From UBA6623 sp965226435 (GTDB lineage Bacteria; Acidobacteriota; Terriglobia; Bryobacterales; UBA6623), in assembly GCA_965226435.1 (NCBI GenBank), contig CBDDCY010000013.1, positions 1,054,001-1,118,000 on the forward strand: a stretch of DNA of 64,000 nucleotides, given 5' to 3'. Below are positions 53,343-61,458 of the stretch, in pieces. The translations under genes and the position numbers were made by a program. The stretch's first letter is position 1; every line of letters starts with the position of its first letter. Below the pieces are notes generated by a model. That model had not been told where the DNA came from. It searched no databases and saw only the letters and a program-made list of their open reading frames with translations.

Positions 53343-54110
53343 CTACGCTCTCTTGCGCAGCCAGGCACCGGGCCAATAGGTCGGCGTCTCGCCGACGCCG
53401 CCTTCGGCGACCGGCCGCGCGGGTTCAACCTGTTCAAACTCGTCGTTCGCGGCAAGAAAGTCGCGAGCGGCCGAGCCGGGGTTATCTTCCGCCCAACTCG
53501 CATCGCCTCCCGGAATATCGGCCAGGTCTTTCATCACGCCGTCGGTGACGACGAGATACGACCCCGGCGTGACGAAATCGGCGTAGGCCGCCAATTCCTT
53601 TCTCACGTGCTCTTTCGTGTGATTCGAATCGAGAATCACCAGCACGGAGCCGGCTCCCTCCGCCTGTTTGGCGACCTGATTAACCACCGGAGCCGCGGCC
53701 GAATCGCCTTCAATCAACGTAATCCAGGGAGCCAGAGCGTGTTGCTCGACGGCGCTTCGTACCTCTTTCGGAATTTCGATATCGACCCCCACGACGCGGC
53801 CGCTGCCCAGTGCCTTGCACAGCGTCGCCAGAAACATCAGCGAACCGCCGCGGTAAACGCCGGTCTCGACGATCACCTCGGGCCGCAACTCGAAAAGTAC
53901 TTCCTGTAAGCGCAGCAAGTCTTCGGGAAGCTGAACGATCGGAAGGCCCATCCACGAAAACGTGAAATAGTATTCCAGGCTCCAGCCGACCCGCAGCCAT
54001 TGCTCGGAGAGCAACTCGAAAGCTTCCTTGCTGTAAAGGTCGTAGGTAACCGCATCCGGGCCCTCGTCCGTGACCAGCGTACGGGCCGCAGTGTCGATAG
54101 TGATCTTCAC
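53343..54110 (-). CDS. CmcI-family (cephalosporin hydroxylase-like) SAM methyltransferase
   Basis: A 255-residue Rossmann protein of the CmcI group, which contains sugar O-methyltransferases such as rhamnosyl O-methyltransferases. Visible marks are IVQLPEDLLRLQEVLFELRP, the SAM motif VETGVYRGGSL, VGVDIEI, ITLIEGDSAA, VLVILDSNHTKEHV and VVTDGVMKD. The start is a GTG overlapping the stop of the preceding methyltransferase (GTGA). It is the last gene of the minus-strand glycan cluster and probably decorates a sugar. Confidence 0.85.
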   Translation of the reverse strand: MKITIDTAARTLVTDEGPDAVTYDLYSKEAFELLSEQWLRVGWSLEYYFTFSWMGLPIVQLPEDLLRLQEVLFELRPEVIVETGVYRGGSLMFLATLCKALGSGRVVGVDIEIPKEVRSAVEQHALAPWITLIEGDSAAAPVVNQVAKQAEGAGSVLVILDSNHTKEHVRKELAAYADFVTPGSYLVVTDGVMKDLADIPGGDASWAEDNPGSAARDFLAANDEFEQVEPARPVAEGGVGETPTYWPGAWLRKRA

Positions 54111-55000
54111 GAGCCCGATTCCCCGTCTTCGACGTCGCTTTCGGGATCAAGGCCGCGCAGAAGCCGCTCCCATAGTTCAGGGTCGACGCGTTGCGGGCCG
54201 GGGTGAAGAGGGCCGCCCGGCTTGGCGTAATTCGGGAAGACCAGCTTGGGATAGACCGTCTTGCCCAGGGGACGATCGGGGCGTCCGACCAGCACCTGAT
54301 TATGTGGCCGCGCCACGACTTCGATACCGGCGCTGCGCATCATCGGCTCCAGCGCCGTGTGGGAGGGGAACCACCAATTCGTCGGGTCGTCGTTATAAAG
54401 CCCCTCAATGAACTTCATGTGTGGAAAGGCCGGGTCGGCGATTTCTGTATCGCTTGCCTCGGCCCCCTCGGGCGGCTCAAAGTTCGGGCGGTCTTCGTCC
54501 CCCACCGAATAGGAGTGAAAGTAGATCCGCTCCTTCGTCATTTCCGCCAGCCGGTCGAGCACGATTCCTGGATATTTGAGGTGATAGAAAAGGCCCAGGA
54601 ACAAGACGTAGTCGAAGCGCTCTTCCGTTGTCAGGCAATAGGTGTGAACGTCTTCGTTGACGATTTCCAACTCCACGCCAAAAGCCTCGGCGGCGTAGTC
54701 GGCCTGGTTCACGAACTCCTCATAGGGTTCGAGTAAGACACAACGCCCCGCGCCGCGTAGTTTCATTTGAATCGAGAAGTACCCGGCATTGCCCCCGACA
54801 TCAAGCACCGATTTGCCCGCTAGGTCCGGGGGGACAAAGGGTTCGATGACGCGCCAGCGTTCCTCGGGACGATAGGAGGGTGCTTTGCCCGCGCCGGTAC
54901 GCACGCCCGAGGGTAGTTCGAAATCCTGGTACCACCAGCCCAGTTCCCGCAGGCGTTTTTTCTGGTCGGTCGAATTGGGGGTGGTGTTCGTCTCCGCCAC
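54107..55000 (-). CDS. Class I SAM-dependent methyltransferase (CmoB/DUF1698-like)
   Basis: A 297-residue methyltransferase. The SAM motif I is VLDVGGNAGYFSIQM, followed by LLEPYEEFVNQA and the motif FDYVLFLGLFYHLKYP. The N-terminal helix-rich region (LRELGWWYQDFELPSGV) resembles CmoB and DUF1698 proteins, but a tRNA role is unlikely beside glycosyltransferase genes; a sugar is the more probable acceptor. It starts three bases after the GT2 stop and overlaps the CmcI-like gene by four bases. Confidence 0.85.
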   Translation of the reverse strand: MAETNTTPNSTDQKKRLRELGWWYQDFELPSGVRTGAGKAPSYRPEERWRVIEPFVPPDLAGKSVLDVGGNAGYFSIQMKLRGAGRCVLLEPYEEFVNQADYAAEAFGVELEIVNEDVHTYCLTTEERFDYVLFLGLFYHLKYPGIVLDRLAEMTKERIYFHSYSVGDEDRPNFEPPEGAEASDTEIADPAFPHMKFIEGLYNDDPTNWWFPSHTALEPMMRSAGIEVVARPHNQVLVGRPDRPLGKTVYPKLVFPNYAKPGGPLHPGPQRVDPELWERLLRGLDPESDVEDGESGS

Positions 55001-55003
55001 GAA

Positions 55004-56002
55004 TCAGCTATCGCCTCCTTGTCGCAAGACGTGTATCGGTTCGCCTTCGGAGCCTTCGGTTTGGGTGCGGTGATCGTTGATGATCGCCCGCACGATGAAG
55101 CGCGGACGCTGCTTGACTTCCTCGAAAACCCGTCCCAGATACTCGGCGATGATGCTCAAGCTGAATAGCTGCACGGCGCCGAGAAACAGAATCGCGGTCA
55201 GCAATGTCATGAAGCCGGCCGGGGCGTCGGGATTGGCGAAATAGCGAATGATGTAGAGCACGATCGCCGCGCCGGCCAGCAAAGTGACGAAGAAGGCCAG
55301 CGTCGAAATCATCTCCAGCGGCTGATAGGAAAACGAAAAGACCCCCCGCTTGGCCCAACGCAAATTGTCGAGAAAAGAGTTCGTCGACTCGCCGGCGAAG
55401 CGCTCGGCCCTTACATAGGAAACGCCTGTCTGGCGGTAGCCGACCCAGCTTCTGAGCCCTCGCAAAAAGCGATCGCGCTCGGGCATGGCGAGAACACTTT
55501 CGACCACGCGCCTGGTCATCAGCGAAAAGTCGCCGGCGTCGAGCGGCATGTCGATGTAAGAGAGCCTACGATAGACGCGGTAGAAGAGCTTTCGCGCCGC
55601 CTCGGTGAGCGGGTTCTCCTTGCGCCGCGTCCGGACGCCGTAGACCACGTCGAAGCCCTTGAGCCATTCCCGCACCAGGTTGGGGATAACCTCGGGCGGG
55701 TCTTGCAAATCACCGTCCATGAGAATGACCGCTTCGCCGAGCGACTGTTCCATGCCGCTGGTGAAGGCCATTTGCGAACCGAAGTTGCGGCTGTGCGAGA
55801 TGACCGTCACCCTTTCATCACGCGCGGCGAGCGCTTTCAACAGTTCCTCGGCGTTGTCGGGACTGTTGTCGTTGACCCAAATCAACTCGTAATGCGGCGA
55901 GACGTGGGTCATCGCCTCGGTCAGGCGGCGATACATCTCCTCGACGTTGCCGGCATCGCGGTAGCAAGCAATCACAATCGAGATGTAGCGATCGGTCAGC
56001 AA
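55004..56002 (-). CDS. GT2 family glycosyltransferase with C-terminal membrane anchor
   Basis: A 332-residue GT-A glycosyltransferase of the GtrB/DPM1 type, which moves a sugar from a nucleotide donor onto a polyprenyl phosphate. Motifs: IVIACYRDAGNVEEMY, LIWVNDNSPDN, the metal-binding MDGDLQDPPEVIP, and the acceptor region DAGDFSLMTRRVVE. Two membrane helices near residues 235-300 (ISTLAFFVTLLAGAAIVLYI and TLLTAILFLGAVQLFSLSII) anchor it. It is the first gene after repeat R1 copy B and is followed by two methyltransferases without gaps. Confidence 0.92.
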   Translation of the reverse strand: MLTDRYISIVIACYRDAGNVEEMYRRLTEAMTHVSPHYELIWVNDNSPDNAEELLKALAARDERVTVISHSRNFGSQMAFTSGMEQSLGEAVILMDGDLQDPPEVIPNLVREWLKGFDVVYGVRTRRKENPLTEAARKLFYRVYRRLSYIDMPLDAGDFSLMTRRVVESVLAMPERDRFLRGLRSWVGYRQTGVSYVRAERFAGESTNSFLDNLRWAKRGVFSFSYQPLEMISTLAFFVTLLAGAAIVLYIIRYFANPDAPAGFMTLLTAILFLGAVQLFSLSIIAEYLGRVFEEVKQRPRFIVRAIINDHRTQTEGSEGEPIHVLRQGGDS

Positions 56003-56032
56003 ACTTTGCTTTCCCTTCTACCCGTGTCGCTC

Positions 56033-56143
56033 GGGCCTTGTGAAAAATTGGGGACTGTCCCAAGCGCCGGACGAACAAGTTCCACTCAATGAACAAGCTT
56101 CGCCGGCGCGAAGTGGACTGTCCCCCATTTTTTCACAAGGCCC
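56033..56143. repeat. Dispersed palindromic repeat R1, copy B
   Basis: About 111 bp with inverted ends GGGCCTTGTGAAAAA and TTTTTTCACAAGGCCCC and the internal blocks AGCGCCGGACGAACAAGTTCC and CGGCGCGAAGTGGACTGTCC. Its right end overlaps the 3' end of the transketolase C-terminal gene and supplies its last two or three codons and TGA stop. It lies 31 bp before the GT2 start, so it separates two halves of one cluster. Confidence 0.85.
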
Positions 56144-57038
56144 CGGCCACCCGGCGCGCGATCGATTCGGCGTCCAGTCCGTTTCGCCGCCGCAGCGAAT
56201 CGGCGTCGCCCACATCGTTGGCGAAAGCGTCTTCGGCGGCAATCGCAAGAAGCGTGCCGGCGCCATTGCCGGCCGCCATCCATTCACCCACCGCGGAACC
56301 GAAACCTCCCACGCGGCTATGTTCTTCGATCGTAACCGTTAGGCGCGTATGAGATGCCTTCTCAAGGGCATCTTCATCGAGCGGCTTGACCGTGTGCATG
56401 CTCACCACCCGCGCGGCAATGCCGCGTCCCGTCAACAACTCGGCCGCTTTCACTGCTGTCGGCAACATCCCGCCGGTGGAAAGCAAGGCGCAGTCATCGC
56501 CCTCGCGCACCGTGATCGCCCGGCCGACGCTGAACTCCGGCGGCGATTGGTGGACCACCGGATCGCCCGCCCGTCCCAGCCGCAAATAGCTCGGGGCGTC
56601 AGGCAGGGCGGCAACCGCCAACTCGGCCTCCACCGGATCACCCGGCGCGACGACCGTCATATTCGGCAGCGCGCGCATCACCGCGAGATCCTCGGTGGCG
56701 TGATGCGTCGGCCCGTTCGCGCCGTAACTGAAACCGCCGCCGACGCCCACCACCGTAACGGCAAGGCCGTTGTAACAAACATCGTCGCGAATCTGTTCCA
56801 AACAACGCAATGTCGCGAAGGTCGCAATCGAATAGACAAACGGCCGGAAGCCTTCGAGCGCCAACCCCGCGGCGACGCCGACCATATTCTGCTCGGCCAC
56901 CCCGGCATTGAGGAAACGGCCCGGAAAGCGCTCGGCGAAGTTGTCAAATAACTTGTAGCCGAGGTCGCCCGTCAGGAACACCACGCGGTCGTCACGCTCG
57001 GCGAGCGCGGTCAATCCCCGGATGAAAGCGTTTCGCAC
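56133..57038 (-). CDS. Transketolase-like protein, C-terminal half (split enzyme)
   Basis: A 301-residue protein with the pyrimidine-binding and C-terminal domains of transketolase: FLNAGVAEQNMVGVAAGLAL holds the catalytic Glu, GVGGGFSYGANGPTHHATED the substrate loop, and TVTIEEHSRVGGFGSAVGEW the C-terminal domain. It needs the N-terminal half encoded just upstream (5 bp away) to form the ThDP site at the interface. Its last codons and stop lie in repeat R1. Split transketolases of this kind often belong to special sugar pathways rather than the central one. Confidence 0.9.
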   Translation of the reverse strand: MRNAFIRGLTALAERDDRVVFLTGDLGYKLFDNFAERFPGRFLNAGVAEQNMVGVAAGLALEGFRPFVYSIATFATLRCLEQIRDDVCYNGLAVTVVGVGGGFSYGANGPTHHATEDLAVMRALPNMTVVAPGDPVEAELAVAALPDAPSYLRLGRAGDPVVHQSPPEFSVGRAITVREGDDCALLSTGGMLPTAVKAAELLTGRGIAARVVSMHTVKPLDEDALEKASHTRLTVTIEEHSRVGGFGSAVGEWMAAGNGAGTLLAIAAEDAFANDVGDADSLRRRNGLDAESIARRVAGAL

Positions 57039-57043
57039 GCCGC

Positions 57044-57871
57044 CTAGCCCCCCGCCTCGATCTCGACGAGCGCCCGCCGCAAATCGTCGTCATTCGGCGG
57101 ACGGTAGTGCCATTCCAAATCGTCCTCCATGAAGGAAACGCCCTTCCCTTTCACCGTGCGCGCCACGATCGCCGTCGGACGCCCCGGCACGGCCGGAATC
57201 TCTTCCATCGCCGAAAGAATTTCGCGCAAGCTGTGGCCGTCCACCTCCAACGCCGCCCAGCCAAAGGCCGTCCACTTTACCGCCAACGGTTCCAGAGCCG
57301 TGTCGGTGCGGCTCATCGCCGACCAGCGATTGAAATCGATCAGGCAGACCAAATTATCGAGCCGGTTCACGGCGGCGAAGACAGCGGCTTCCCAAACGCT
57401 CCCTTCGTAGCACTCCCCGTCGCTCAGCAAGGTGAAAACACGATGATCCTCGTCCCGCATTTTCGCGGCGCGCGCCATACCGGCCGCGATCGGCAGACCA
57501 TGGCCGAGCGATCCCGCGGCCACTTCGACCCCCGGCACGCAGTCGCGCGAAGGGTGCTCGGCCAACCGGCCGCCCTCTTGCGCGTACTCGTTCAACACTT
57601 CCACCGGGAAATACCCGCGCTCGGCCAACACGGCGTAGTGCGCCATGCAGCCGTGGCCCTTGCCCAACACGAAGCGGTCGCGAGCGGGGTCGCGAGGGTT
57701 TTCCGGATCGTTCTTCATGCGGGCGAAGTAGAGCGCGACCAGCAAATCCACGCACGACAACGCCGACCCTACGTGCGGCGTCCGGCCGTCGTGAGCCATG
57801 CGTACCACGCGCGCCCGCGCACGGCGCGCAACGGCGGCGAGAGAAAGAGCAAGAGGAAGGTCGGCCGGCAT
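57044..57871 (-). CDS. Transketolase-like protein, N-terminal half (split enzyme)
   Basis: A 275-residue ThDP-binding half: GRTPHVGSALSCVDLLVALYF, VLGKGHGCMAHYAVLA, GSLGHGLPIAAGMA, and the ThDP/Mg motif LLSDGECYEGSVWEAAVFAA ending in NLVCLIDFNRW. It pairs with the C-terminal half to transfer two-carbon units. The ATG at 57871 is chosen because the upstream frame to 58039 runs through repeat R4 and is not family-like. The cluster also has a complete separate transketolase elsewhere (8.9 kb), which supports a dedicated role here. Confidence 0.9.
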   Translation of the reverse strand: MPADLPLALSLAAVARRARARVVRMAHDGRTPHVGSALSCVDLLVALYFARMKNDPENPRDPARDRFVLGKGHGCMAHYAVLAERGYFPVEVLNEYAQEGGRLAEHPSRDCVPGVEVAAGSLGHGLPIAAGMARAAKMRDEDHRVFTLLSDGECYEGSVWEAAVFAAVNRLDNLVCLIDFNRWSAMSRTDTALEPLAVKWTAFGWAALEVDGHSLREILSAMEEIPAVPGRPTAIVARTVKGKGVSFMEDDLEWHYRPPNDDDLRRALVEIEAGG

Positions 57872-57942
57872 CAGCTCTCTTTCGTAACAGACAGGAAACG
57901 CCCGCGGAACCGGGACGGCCCCGCCGGCTGCGGCAAGAGTGT

Positions 57943-58047
57943 TCTCGGCGAAAATGGGGGACTGCCATTCGATTTTTGCGTATTCAACTTCACTATTTCT
58001 AATGCCCCTGCGAGGCGAAAATCGGTGGCTGTCCCCCATCTTCGCGT
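57943..58047. repeat. Hairpin repeat R4, related to the R1 core
   Basis: About 105 bp with nested inverted repeats: GCGAAAATGGGGGACTGCC (57949-57967 region) against GGCTGTCCCCCATCTTCGC (58027-58045), and inner CGATTTTTGCG against GCGAAAATCGG. The core ATGGGGGAC-GCC is shared with R1, but the middle is different and AT-rich. It lies between the transketolase half and the methyltransferase gene. Confidence 0.75.
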
Positions 58048-58073
58048 CGGCAAGACGCGCGCGGCCGGCTCCT

Positions 58074-58808
58074 CTACCGCCGCTTGGCCGCCATCGTGTA
58101 GACCGAGCAACCCAGCGCTCGAGCCAACGGCACCGCTTCCAGCGGCCCCTCCACCGCTTTCATCGCCTGCGCCACGAAATCAGGACAAAACATCGGCACG
58201 AACCCGGCGAAGCCGTCGGCGGTTACCACGCCGCCCGCTTCTCTCACCCAATGCCGCAAGCGGCGCGGGCGGTAGGACTTTTCATTGTGTTCGATGTGAT
58301 AGCGTGATGTCTTCTCAATAATCTTCAATCCCAAGTTATTGCCGTTCGGATCGTGGATGACGACACGCGGCGCAACTCGAAAAGCCTCGCGGACCAGCGT
58401 CGCCGGTTCCGCGGCATGGTGCAGGATGCTTTGCAAGAGCACGACGTCGAAACTGTCGTCGCGATAGGGCAAGCAGGCCGCGTCGGCCGCGGCAAACACT
58501 ATGGAACGCTGCTTAGTCGCTTCTCTCGCGACCCGCAGGGCTTCCGGAGCCGCGTCAATCGCCGTGATGCGGCTCGGCCGTCCGCGGTCCCAATAGCGAA
58601 TGGTGTAGTAGCCGTCGCCGCAACCCACGTCGAGCAACGAACAGTCTCGAAAGTCTCCCAGCCGAAGCACTTCGTCGGTCGAGCGCCGGGTGGCCAGACG
58701 GCTGCTGAGTTGATCGGCGAGGGTGTAGCCGTAGCCGCGGTTTTCCGCGGCGTCACGATTGAAGACCTCGACATCACCGCGCGGAGGCGTCGAAGCGGGT
58801 GCGCTCAC
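58074..58808 (-). CDS. Class I SAM-dependent methyltransferase
   Basis: A 244-residue methyltransferase of the Methyltransf_11 type. SAM motif I is LLDVGCGDGYYT, with ITAIDAAPEALRVA, ADAACLPYRDDSFDVVLLQS and LHHAAEPATLV as later motifs. The acceptor is unknown; its place between a sugar epimerase and a split transketolase suggests a sugar intermediate or lipid. The GTG at 58808 overlaps the epimerase stop (GTGA); the frame further upstream is the epimerase shadow and is rejected. Confidence 0.88.
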   Translation of the reverse strand: MSAPASTPPRGDVEVFNRDAAENRGYGYTLADQLSSRLATRRSTDEVLRLGDFRDCSLLDVGCGDGYYTIRYWDRGRPSRITAIDAAPEALRVAREATKQRSIVFAAADAACLPYRDDSFDVVLLQSILHHAAEPATLVREAFRVAPRVVIHDPNGNNLGLKIIEKTSRYHIEHNEKSYRPRRLRHWVREAGGVVTADGFAGFVPMFCPDFVAQAMKAVEGPLEAVPLARALGCSVYTMAAKRR

Positions 58809-59764
58809 GCCGGGCCCCTGGCGGCGGCTTCGGCGAGCTGCTCGCGGTGCCAGGCCGCGGTCTTGGCGATGCCCTCCGGGAGCTGCGTCGTCGCGGTCCA
58901 TTCGAGCAGGCGTCTGGTCTGGGTGCAATCGGCGACCCAAGTCTCCGTGTCCCAGGGCCGTGCATCCATCGCGCCCCAGCGAATCGGCGGGGCCTTTCCC
59001 GCGACTGCGACCGCGGCCTCCACGATATCCTTTACCGTTGATTGCAACCCCGTGCCGATATTCAACACCTCGCCGCACAGCGAACCGAGCTTTTCAATGC
59101 GCAGGAAAGCGTCGACAACATCGTCGACGTAAACAAAATCGCGCGCCGTCCCCGGAGAAACCATCTCCAGGGCACGGCCCTCCAAACAGTGGCGCACGAC
59201 CGTGGGTACCAGCCTCGTCGGTTCCTCATAAGGTCCGTACACCGAAAACAGGCGGAAGGTATTGATGGGCCGTTGCTCGATCCGCGCCGTGTGGCGGCAA
59301 ACCAATGTCTGCGCCGATTTCGCCACCGCGTAGTAGCTGTTCGGCTCGAGCACGTCGGTCTCGCGCATGGCGTGGGGTTTCGAGCCGTATTCCGATGAGC
59401 TGCCCGCGTTGACGAAAACCTTGTAATCGATCGACGCGCAGGCTTTCAACAGATTCCAGGTTCCAAAGACATTCGTGCGAATCGTCTCATCGGCATCGGT
59501 CTGAAACGGATAGGTCCCGTGAACCGCCAGATGGTAAATCACCGTCGGCTGAACCGCCTTGACGATCGATTCGAGTTCGGCGCCCGTCAGATCGCCAACG
59601 TGAAATGTGAGCTTTCCATCGACGCCTTTCAGGCGCCCGCGGTCCGCGCTTTCCCGCACCAGCAGATGAACCTCCGCTCCGGCCTCGACCAGCCGCCTGG
59701 CCAAGCAAGCGCCGACAAAACCCGTGCCGCCGGTAAGGAAGAATCGCTCGTGGGAAAGGTCCAT
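58805..59764 (-). CDS. NAD-dependent nucleotide-sugar epimerase/dehydratase
   Basis: A 319-residue extended short-chain dehydrogenase. The dinucleotide site is FLTGGTGFVGACLA, the catalytic Ser in NAGSSSEYG and Tyr-Lys in YYAVAKSAQ, and the substrate region includes FRLFSVYGPYEEPTRLV. It resembles CDP- or dTDP-sugar epimerases and reductases, but the exact substrate cannot be told. It is the first gene of the minus-strand cluster and starts at the ATG at 59764 (MDLSHERFF). It is divergent from the Zn-dehydrogenase (246 bp between starts). Confidence 0.9.
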   Translation of the reverse strand: MDLSHERFFLTGGTGFVGACLARRLVEAGAEVHLLVRESADRGRLKGVDGKLTFHVGDLTGAELESIVKAVQPTVIYHLAVHGTYPFQTDADETIRTNVFGTWNLLKACASIDYKVFVNAGSSSEYGSKPHAMRETDVLEPNSYYAVAKSAQTLVCRHTARIEQRPINTFRLFSVYGPYEEPTRLVPTVVRHCLEGRALEMVSPGTARDFVYVDDVVDAFLRIEKLGSLCGEVLNIGTGLQSTVKDIVEAAVAVAGKAPPIRWGAMDARPWDTETWVADCTQTRRLLEWTATTQLPEGIAKTAAWHREQLAEAAARGPA

Positions 59765-60010
59765 CGCCTCGGGAGTGTTTCGCGGTACCACCGGCCCTTA
59801 ATTCTATCGCGGCTATCGCTTTACAGGCGGTCGCCCCCGACGTGGCGCGCGCCTCCAGGCGAGCCGTGTCGGGCTTTCGAGCCCGACATGTCTTCTCCCC
59901 GCCCCCCCGATAGAGGAACCGTCAAGCGCCGAGGATCCTTGCCAAAACGTGGTTTTGGGTTGCGCTATGATTGGCGGATCGCCGCGGATGCCGCCCGGCG
60001 GAAAATCATC

Positions 60011-61042
60011 ATGCCCGACACCATGCAAGCCGTCGTTTTCCACGGAGAAGGCCGCTGGGGCCTCGACGCCGTGCCCATCCCCGCTCTCGCCGGAGACGAT
60101 GAAGTTCTGCTGCGCGTTGACCGCGCTGGAATCTGCGGCACCGACCTCCACATTCTGCACACCCCGCCCGGGCACCCCGCGACGCCCGGCGCTATCTTGG
60201 GCCACGAATATGTGGCTACTTTGCTCGACGCCGGCGACGGCGTGCGCGGTCTTGAAAAAGGGGACCGCGTCATCGTCGACCCCAACCTGATCTGCGGACT
60301 CTGCCCGCCCTGCCGGATGGGCCGAACCAACGCTTGCGAGAACATGACGACCCTCGGCATTTTTCTCAACGGCGGCTTGGCGGCCTACAATTTGGCGCCC
60401 GCCCGGGCATTGCACAAGATCAGCGCCGAGGTGCCGGTCGAGCAAGCGGCCCTGGTTGAGCCGCTCACATGCGTCTTGCACGCCTTTGAGAAAGCCTCGG
60501 TGCAGCCCGGCGAAAGTGTGGCGATCTTCGGTGCCGGGCCGATCGGCTTGCTCTTCCTGTTGTTGTTTCGGGCGGCCGGGGCGGGGTCGATTATCGTCGT
60601 CGAACCCTCGCCGTATCGGGCGGGCAAGGCCAAGGAGTGTGGCGCGGACGAGGTGATCGATGTCACCGGGCCCGAAGCCGTCGAAGCGATTCGCTCTATC
60701 TCCGGGGGCGGTGCCGCCATCATCGTGGACGCCGTCGGCCGTTGCCTGGCACAGGCACTCGAAGCCGCCTGCCCGGGCGCAAGGGTGATCCTATTCGGCA
60801 TGGATCAGCATGCCTCGCCGGCTGTGAATCAATTCGACATCTCGCGACGCGAATTGACGATCTTCGGGTCGTTCATCCAACAAACGGCGTTTCCAAAAGT
60901 CGTGCGCCTTCTCGAAGCCGGCACCTTGCCCGCCGCGCAATTGATCACGCATCAACTGCCTCTCGGCGAATTCGGGCAGGCGGTCGAACTGCTCGAGTCC
61001 GGCGAAGCCGTCAAGGTCGTCCTGAATCCCACCGAGACGTAG
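60011..61042 (+). CDS. Zinc-dependent medium-chain alcohol/polyol dehydrogenase
   Basis: A 343-residue MDR enzyme that oxidises an alcohol or polyol with NAD(P). Catalytic zinc ligands are in GICGTDLHI and ILGHEYVATL; the structural zinc cysteines are in LICGLCPPCRMGRTNACEN. The Rossmann site is AIFGAGPIGLLFLLL. It is closest to threonine, sorbitol or erythritol-type dehydrogenases. The ATG at 60011 (MPDTMQAVVF) is the family-like start; the longer frame to 59519 is rejected. It may act with the divergent glycan cluster, but this is only positional inference. Confidence 0.9.
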   Translation: MPDTMQAVVFHGEGRWGLDAVPIPALAGDDEVLLRVDRAGICGTDLHILHTPPGHPATPGAILGHEYVATLLDAGDGVRGLEKGDRVIVDPNLICGLCPPCRMGRTNACENMTTLGIFLNGGLAAYNLAPARALHKISAEVPVEQAALVEPLTCVLHAFEKASVQPGESVAIFGAGPIGLLFLLLFRAAGAGSIIVVEPSPYRAGKAKECGADEVIDVTGPEAVEAIRSISGGGAAIIVDAVGRCLAQALEAACPGARVILFGMDQHASPAVNQFDISRRELTIFGSFIQQTAFPKVVRLLEAGTLPAAQLITHQLPLGEFGQAVELLESGEAVKVVLNPTET

Positions 61043-61066
61043 TCCCCAAACCGAGCCGCGAGGGTC
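61043..61066. repeat. Fragment of repeat R3
   Basis: CCCCAAACCGAGCCGCG just after the dehydrogenase stop is the start of R3 as at 63319; the remaining part is missing and R1 copy C begins at once. Two repeat families therefore sit side by side in this 3' region. Confidence 0.5.
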
Positions 61067-61067
61067 A

Positions 61068-61176
61068 GGGGCTGTGAAAAAATGGGGACTGTACCGAGCG
61101 CCGACCGAATAAGTTCCATTGAATCAGTACGCGCATCCGGCGCGAAGTGGACTGCACCCGATTTTTTCACGGCCCC
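61068..61176. repeat. Dispersed palindromic repeat R1, copy C
   Basis: 109 bp with ends GGGGCTGTGAAAAAA and TTTTTTCACGGCCCC. In the + direction it matches the reverse complement of copy A, including ACCGAGCGCCGACCGAATAA and CCGGCGCGAAGTGGACTG. It lies 25 bp after the stop of the dehydrogenase gene. Confidence 0.85.
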
Positions 61177-61252
61177 TAAGGGGCGCGCCGGCGGCGGCGT
61201 GCCGCGGCAGGCCTGGAGGCTCGTGCGCTCACGCCGCGTCGGGACCCGGTCT

Positions 61253-61440
61253 CTAGTCCTCGACACGCAACGTCACCGGCAGCCCTTTCCGCACTTTCAG
61301 CCGAATGGTATCCCAATAAAGATAGCCCGGCCTGAATTTTATCCCGCGGCCCTTGTCGCGCCGGCTTGTTGGGCCGCGGCCCGGAAACCGGTCAGGCTAC
61401 CAAGGATCGTGAGTCCGACGAGCGCGATGCACTTGTTCAT
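61253..61440 (-). pseudogene. Small secreted protein gene broken by a frameshift
   Basis: Too short for routine calling. An ATG at 61440 with AAAGG seven bases before it opens a signal peptide (MNKCIALVGLTILGSLTGFR, then AAAQQ), but this frame stops after about 33 codons. In the -1 frame a sensible tail follows: GIKFRPGYLYWDTIRLKVRK, ending in VTLRVED and TAG at 61253. The tail looks like the first strands of a cupredoxin-type domain, which would be cut short. It starts 18 bp after the ggt stop and is probably cotranscribed. Confidence 0.5.
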
Positions 61441-61458
61441 CGAAGAGCCTTTCGACGC

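Noticed and set aside
53220..53909. + strand frame of 229 codons
   Set aside because: It starts in a truncated R2 copy and continues as the complement of the CmcI-like gene.
57107..58321. Large + strand reading frame of about 400 codons
   Set aside because: It lies opposite the transketolase and methyltransferase genes, is rich in Arg, His and Gln, and matches no fold; it is a GC-rich shadow.
59519..60010. N-terminal extension of the Zn-dehydrogenase
   Set aside because: It overlaps the divergent epimerase and adds over 160 residues absent from the family.
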